This document shows positions 60,358 to 64,000 of a DNA stretch of 64,000 nt, one piece after another (position 1 is the first letter of the stretch; every line of letters starts with the position of its first letter). The notes under the pieces were generated by a model, which ran no database searches, had not been told where the DNA came from, and was given only the letters and a program-made list of their open reading frames with translations. The DNA comes from Bradyrhizobium sp. Ash2021 (lineage in GTDB: Bacteria > Pseudomonadota > Alphaproteobacteria > Rhizobiales > Xanthobacteraceae): contig NZ_CP100604.1 in NCBI RefSeq assembly GCF_031202265.1, forward strand, positions 2,462,501 through 2,526,500, given 5' to 3'. A program made the position numbers and the translations under genes.

Positions 60358-60843
60358 ATGCGCAAATGCACCAAATATCTCGCGGCGATAGCCGTGGTCA
60401 TCGTTGGACTGGCAGCGCCGGTCCTGGTCACCGCCCAGCCGGCGCAAAAATATACGCCCCGGCTGGCCGACATCATGAGCGCGGTCCAGTTCAGACATTT
60501 GAAATTGTGGACTGCGGGTCAACTGCAGAACTGGGAGCTGACGGCCTATGAGCTGGAACAGGTCAAGGGCGGCCTGACGGAGGCCATATCGTTCTATACC
60601 AATATACCCGTTGAAAATGTCGGGATGATCGATCCGCCGATTACGTCGCTGGACAAATCCATCGCGGCCAAAAATGGCGCTGGATTCAAAAAGGCTTTCA
60701 ATGAGCTGACCGCCGGCTGCAACGCCTGTCATCAATCGATCGGCCGCGGCTTCATCGTCATGACGGTCCCGGCCGTGTCACCTTTCAGCAATCAATCATT
60801 TTCCCAGGGTCACGGGTCGGGGAAGGGGAATCCGCCGCGATGA
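60358..60843 (+). CDS. Cytochrome c'-like (class II-type) exported protein
   Basis: 161 residues. Sec signal (1-26, ending VLVTAQP). Helical body (DIMSAVQFRHLKLWTAGQLQ, ELEQVKGGLTEAI, LDKSIAAKNGAGFKKAFNEL) with the heme site CNACH at 121-125 near the C-terminus, the class-II arrangement, followed by a Gly/Ser tail. Probably a periplasmic four-helix-bundle cytochrome. It fits with the neighbouring heme-c protein at 56731. Confidence 0.85.
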   Translation: MRKCTKYLAAIAVVIVGLAAPVLVTAQPAQKYTPRLADIMSAVQFRHLKLWTAGQLQNWELTAYELEQVKGGLTEAISFYTNIPVENVGMIDPPITSLDKSIAAKNGAGFKKAFNELTAGCNACHQSIGRGFIVMTVPAVSPFSNQSFSQGHGSGKGNPPR

Positions 60844-61094
60844 CCCGGCTGTGTGGCTGGTTCGACGACGCAGCGGGTGCCATATGCACGCTGCGATGGA
60901 TACATCACGGCCACGCAATGCCTCTTCCGGTTTTGCCGGGACGAGTGCATCATGCGATCTCATCGAAAAAACCTCCGCCGGTGGCCCCCGGCCGCCGCCG
61001 GAACGAATCGGTAATTTGATTTGAGCCAGATCAAGGAATCCTGACCCCTTGGCGGCTCATACTGCGACGTGAATTCATCGGGTGGGGGATGCTC

Positions 61095-61361
61095 ATGACA
61101 AGTCATCTGGAGCTGAGTTCGCGAGCGGCGCTTTGCAGGCGGCTCGCGGCGCGCGAGCCGAGCAGCAAGGCCTATTGGCTGGCGGAGGCAGAGAGCTGGT
61201 CGCGCCTCTCGCTTGAGCCAGGCCATGCCGTCGTAGCAGAAGGAACGGCGCTGGCCGGATACCGCGGCCGCGCAACCCCGTACCGTTACGATGCGCTCGA
61301 CACTAAGGGCGACCCATTCGAACAATTCCTCGGACTTATGGCGGCCGAAGACGAGCGATAA
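61095..61361 (+). CDS. Small conserved-looking protein, unknown function
   Basis: 88 residues, MTSHLELSSRAALCRRLAAR then EPSSKAYWLAEAESWSRLS: an amphipathic helical N-terminal half typical of small Rhizobiales hypotheticals. ATG 61089 is two codons earlier; GGTGGGGG suits 61095 better. C-terminal part PFEQFLGLMAAEDE. No function. Confidence 0.6.
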   Translation: MTSHLELSSRAALCRRLAAREPSSKAYWLAEAESWSRLSLEPGHAVVAEGTALAGYRGRATPYRYDALDTKGDPFEQFLGLMAAEDER

Positions 61362-61372
61362 CGCGTTGGGGG

Positions 61373-62413
61373 CTAGCCGATCTCCTTCCGCACCATCGCC
61401 GCGGCGTCGCACATCGCCTTCAGCTTTCCGAACGCGACATGGCGCGGCATGTATTTCATGCCGCAATCGGGTGCGACCACCAGCCGGTCGGCGGCGACAT
61501 GCTTGAGGCCGTTGCGAATTCGGCCGGCGACCACTTCCGCCGTTTCGATCTCGGGATTGCCGAGGTCGAGCACGCCGAGCATGATCTTCTTGTTGGACAA
61601 ATCCTTGAGCACGCCGAGATCGAGTTTCGGCTGCGCCGCCTCGATTGAAATCTGCTCGGCGCAGGTTTCGGCGAGTTCGGCGAGGAAGGAATAGCCGGCG
61701 GGTTTTGTCGAACCCGGCACCACCGCCGCATAGCCAAAGCACAGATGTACCACGGTCGGCACGGTGATGCCTTGTAGCGCACGGTTAATGGCCTCGACCG
61801 CATAGCGCTTCGCCAGATCCGGATTGTTGCGGACCCAGGGCTCGTCGAGCTGGATCACATCGGCGCCGGCCTTCTGCAGGTCGAGCGCTTCGGCATTGAC
61901 CGCTGCGGCGAATGCCATCGCCAGTTCTTCGTCGTCCTTGTAGAACTCGTTCTTGGCCTGCTGGCTCATCGTAAACGGGCCGGGCAGGGTGATCTTGGCG
62001 GCGCGATCGGTGTTTTTGCGCAAAAATTCCGTGTCGTGCAGTTCGACCGGCTGACCGCGCTTCACCGGGCCCACGACGCGGGGCACCGGCGTCTGGGTCC
62101 CGTTGCGCGCGGTGATGATGGCAGGATTGTCGGCATCGATGCCGTCAAGCGCGGTCGCAAAGCGGTTGGAATAGCTCTCGCGGCGGATTTCGCCGTCGGT
62201 CACGACGTCGATGCCGGCGCGCTCCATGTCTCTGATGGCAACGATGGTGGCATCGTCCTGCGCTTCCTCGAGATGTTCGGCCGGCAACCGCCACATCGCG
62301 TGCATGCGGGTGCGCGGCACCGATTTCGACAGCATCGCGCGATCGACCAGCCATTCCGGCTGCGGGTAACTTCCGACCACGGTGGTCGGCAACAGATGTC
62401 TGGGCAGGTTCAT
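61373..62413 (-). CDS. MetE C-terminal-domain-like (cobalamin-independent methionine synthase-type) protein
   Basis: 346 residues from MNLPRHLLPTTVVGSYP, AAGGAGGACGTC upstream. VVGSYPQPEWL, DGEIRRESYSNRF, LPGPFTMSQQ, ADVIQLDEPWV, VVHLCFGYAAV (His-x-Cys zinc site) and APDCGMKY (second Cys) follow the MetE catalytic-domain order. At half the length of true MetE it belongs to the single-domain group (archaeal MetE-like or epoxyalkane:CoM transferase-like); methyl or alkyl transfer to a thiol is the expected chemistry. It follows the FAH gene by 36 bp. Confidence 0.88.
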   Translation of the reverse strand: MNLPRHLLPTTVVGSYPQPEWLVDRAMLSKSVPRTRMHAMWRLPAEHLEEAQDDATIVAIRDMERAGIDVVTDGEIRRESYSNRFATALDGIDADNPAIITARNGTQTPVPRVVGPVKRGQPVELHDTEFLRKNTDRAAKITLPGPFTMSQQAKNEFYKDDEELAMAFAAAVNAEALDLQKAGADVIQLDEPWVRNNPDLAKRYAVEAINRALQGITVPTVVHLCFGYAAVVPGSTKPAGYSFLAELAETCAEQISIEAAQPKLDLGVLKDLSNKKIMLGVLDLGNPEIETAEVVAGRIRNGLKHVAADRLVVAPDCGMKYMPRHVAFGKLKAMCDAAAMVRKEIG

Positions 62414-62449
62414 GACGTCCTCCTTCTTGTTATTTTCGCTCGCGGCCAA

Positions 62450-63319
62450 TCAAGCGGCCCGCGTCGCCGCGGCCGCCACCTCGTCCTTGACTGGGTTGCT
62501 GAGAATGCCGATGCCGGAAACCTCAACCTCGACCACGTCGCCGTCCTTCATCCACAGCGGCGGCGTGCGATAGGCGCCGACGCCGCCTGTCGTGCCGGTC
62601 ACGATGACGTCGCCGGGCGCGAGCTCGGTGAAAGTCGAGCAATAGGCGATCAAGGCGGGGACGTCGAACACCAGGTCGGAGATCGGCGCGGCCTGCACCT
62701 CGACGCCGTTGAGACGGGTGGCGATGGTCTGCTTGCTGATATCGGGAAGTTCGTCCGTCGTGACCATCCACGGCCCGAAGCCGCCGGTGCCGGCAAAGTT
62801 CTTGCCCGGCGCGAATTGCGAGGTGTGGCGCTGCCAGTCGCGAATGCTGCCGTCATTGTAGCACGCATAGCCCGCGACATGTTTCAGCGCCGCCTCGCGC
62901 GAAATGCGCCGGCCGGCCTTGCCGATGATGACGGCCATTTCGCCCTCGTAATCGAAGCGCTCGGATTCCAGCGGCCGGATCATCGGCTGGCCGCCGCCGA
63001 CCTGGCTGTTGGCAAAGCGGGTAAAGATCATCGGATGCGGCGGGGTGGGATGGCCGCTCTCCGCAAGGTGCGTGGCGTAGTTGACGCCGATGCAGAAGAT
63101 CTTGTCCGGATCGGGCACGGTCGGCAGCAGCTCGATGTCTTTCAGCGCGTAGTCAGGCCGTTCGCCCTGCAAGGCCTTGAGTTCGTCAAGCGATCCCTTG
63201 GCCAGCAGCGCTTTCAGCGTGGGATAGGCTTTTAGCCGCTTTGCGACGTCGATCACGCCTGCGTCCGTTACGATGCCGTAGCTTGCTGCGCCGGCCGCCT
63301 TGAAACTTGCGATCTTCAT
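62450..63319 (-). CDS. Fumarylacetoacetate hydrolase family protein
   Basis: 289 residues from MKIASFKAAGAASYGIV. The FAH core includes IFCIGVNYATHLAES, MIFTRFANSQVGGG, YEGEMAVIIGKAGRRIS (metal ligand E-x-E), YACYNDGSIRDWQ, GKNFAGTGGFGPW and VIVTGTTGGVGAYRTPPLWM. Metal-dependent cleavage or decarboxylation of 2-oxo acids is the family chemistry; the substrate is not determined. Coupled by ATGA to the upstream deacetylase remnant and 36 bp before the MetE-like gene, suggesting a catabolic operon. Confidence 0.92.
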   Translation of the reverse strand: MKIASFKAAGAASYGIVTDAGVIDVAKRLKAYPTLKALLAKGSLDELKALQGERPDYALKDIELLPTVPDPDKIFCIGVNYATHLAESGHPTPPHPMIFTRFANSQVGGGQPMIRPLESERFDYEGEMAVIIGKAGRRISREAALKHVAGYACYNDGSIRDWQRHTSQFAPGKNFAGTGGFGPWMVTTDELPDISKQTIATRLNGVEVQAAPISDLVFDVPALIAYCSTFTELAPGDVIVTGTTGGVGAYRTPPLWMKDGDVVEVEVSGIGILSNPVKDEVAAAATRAA

Positions 63320-63645
63320 GGTTGAACACCTTCTTCGATGATTGAAACATAGGGGGTGATGGGCAGCACGATCTCGCCCGAGCGCATGGGAACGCAGGCG
63401 GGCGGGAAGTCCTGTTGGAAGCGGGCGCCGAGCGCCGCGGCGCGGTCCAGAAAACGTTCGAGATGATCCATCGCGCCGGATGGCAAATCGTGCAGCACCA
63501 TCAGGCTCCAGGGTTGTGCGCGGCATTGGTCGAGGGCGCGATCAGCCCAGCCGTCCGGATCGTCCCAGTCGCGCGGGATCGCCTTCCACAGCACGCAGCT
63601 ATGTTTGTGGCGCGGCAGATTGGCGGGCGAATTGGCTGTCGTCAA
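63316..63645 (-). pseudogene. Polysaccharide deacetylase-like gene, N-terminally truncated
   Basis: The C-terminal ~95 residues are clear: CVLWKAIPRDWDDPDGWADR, PWSLMVLHDLPSGAMDHLER, RFQQDFPPACVPMRSGEIVL. These match the end of polysaccharide-deacetylase-family proteins. The catalytic NodB core (DxD, HxxxH) is absent, and the frame upstream runs into unrelated sequence near 63650-63700 without a native start (only a TTG at 63645). Stop overlaps the FAH start as ATGA, so the operon structure survives. Confidence 0.65.
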
Positions 63646-63731
63646 TCGAAAATCGTTTTTTGTCGGAGCGCTACCGGGCTTCGCAATGGCACCGCTGGAG
63701 ATACCCGCAAAAGCTCGCGCCCGATCGCAGG

Positions 63732-64000
63732 TTACGCTGCTTGCGTCGACCGCGGCTTTTTCTCGTTGAGCAAGGCGAGGATCTGGTCGGCTGCCATCGG
63801 TCGGCCGATGAGATAGCCCTGAACTTCATCGCAGTCGGTCTGACGCAAATACTCGAGCTGATCAGCCGTTTCGACGCCTTCCGCCACCACGCCAATCCGC
63901 AGGTCTTGCGCCAGCCCGATCACCGATTTCACGATCGCCGCACAATCCGGCTGTTCCAGCATGTCACGGATGAAGGACTGATCGATCTTGATGCGGCTCA
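63732..64000 (-). CDS. EAL-domain (c-di-GMP phosphodiesterase) protein, C-terminal part
   Basis: Runs off the window. The visible end reads SRIKIDQSFIRDMLEQPDCA, VKSVIGLAQDLRIGVVAEGV, ETADQLEYLRQTDCDEVQGY and LIGRPMAADQI, the last third of an EAL domain with KIDxSFI, AEGVET and QGYLIGRP. EAL enzymes linearise cyclic di-GMP; N-terminal sensor or GGDEF domains would lie beyond 64000. Confidence 0.92.
   Translation of the reverse strand, partial: SRIKIDQSFIRDMLEQPDCAAIVKSVIGLAQDLRIGVVAEGVETADQLEYLRQTDCDEVQGYLIGRPMAADQILALLNEKKPRSTQAA

Noticed and set aside
62036..63235. 399-codon plus-strand frame over the MetE-like and FAH genes
   Set aside because: Composition is shadow-like and both minus-strand genes are certain.
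1..64000. tRNA genes, rRNA genes, CRISPR arrays, prophage or conjugation modules
   Set aside because: No cloverleaf-like segment, regularly spaced repeat array, or phage/transfer gene set was recognised; this was a visual reading, not a covariance search.

Overview
The window looks like chromosome from a Bradyrhizobium-type alphaproteobacterium (order Hyphomicrobiales). The reasons are the GC-rich coding, strong Shine-Dalgarno sites, many FixJ-type regulators, and several small families I associate with Bradyrhizobium (DUF3551, a GcrA relic, the MCDYSLH pair). No database was available, so all family names come from reading the translated sequence.

Layout. 1-4.8 kb: the end of a slipin/NfeD pair and a 2-oxoacid dehydrogenase E1-alpha/E1-beta/E2 operon. 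5-18 kb: mostly small or exported proteins, an acyl-CoA dehydrogenase, a DedA protein, an S41 peptidase, a frameshifted gcrA relic and an IS transposase. 18-30 kb and 37 kb: a stress and regulatory block with a mercuric-reductase-like flavoprotein (broken by a TAG), YmdB phosphoesterase, haloalkane dehalogenase, VOC, DUF427 and HPP proteins, SDR, 2-haloacid dehalogenase, and an ECF sigma factor encoded with a receiver protein. 30-40 kb: an inverted duplication of a MASE4 histidine kinase and a GAF-PAS kinase/FixJ pair; a second copy of that pair at 28 kb has lost about 1.4 kb from its kinase. 40-51 kb: AraC, DoxX, DUF3551, porin and double-DUF417 genes, then an operon of Tat-exported haloacid dehalogenase plus three gluconate-dehydrogenase-like subunits. 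52-54.8 kb: two response regulators and broken IS and halogenase-like pieces. 54.8-64 kb: more housekeeping-like DNA with a degenerate HtrA protein and its LuxR partner, DOPA dioxygenase, two large exported proteins of unknown function, a c'-type cytochrome, a MetE-like protein, an FAH-family protein and the end of an EAL gene.

Main result. Five sites match GTAACC-N16-CGAA exactly, with identical spacing. Each is placed and oriented as a promoter: before the flavoprotein (18299), the haloalkane dehalogenase (20954), an alpha/beta hydrolase (29120), the 2-haloacid dehalogenase (25961, minus strand) and an SDR relic (37462, minus strand). From memory this is the motif of SigF-type ECF sigma factors. 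A SigF-like ECF gene lies inside the same cluster at 26715-27476. It overlaps a receiver-only response regulator, and no anti-sigma gene is visible. I infer a local sigma regulon for redox and dehalogenation functions, partly decayed.

A second result is a family of three small proteins (17609, 30242, 52026) with unrelated N-termini but the same C-terminal end, LD-[KR]-KL-IICR-x-C. Decay is widespread: at least six genes show a nonsense codon, a frameshift, an internal deletion or a truncation. I saw no tRNA, rRNA or CRISPR array.
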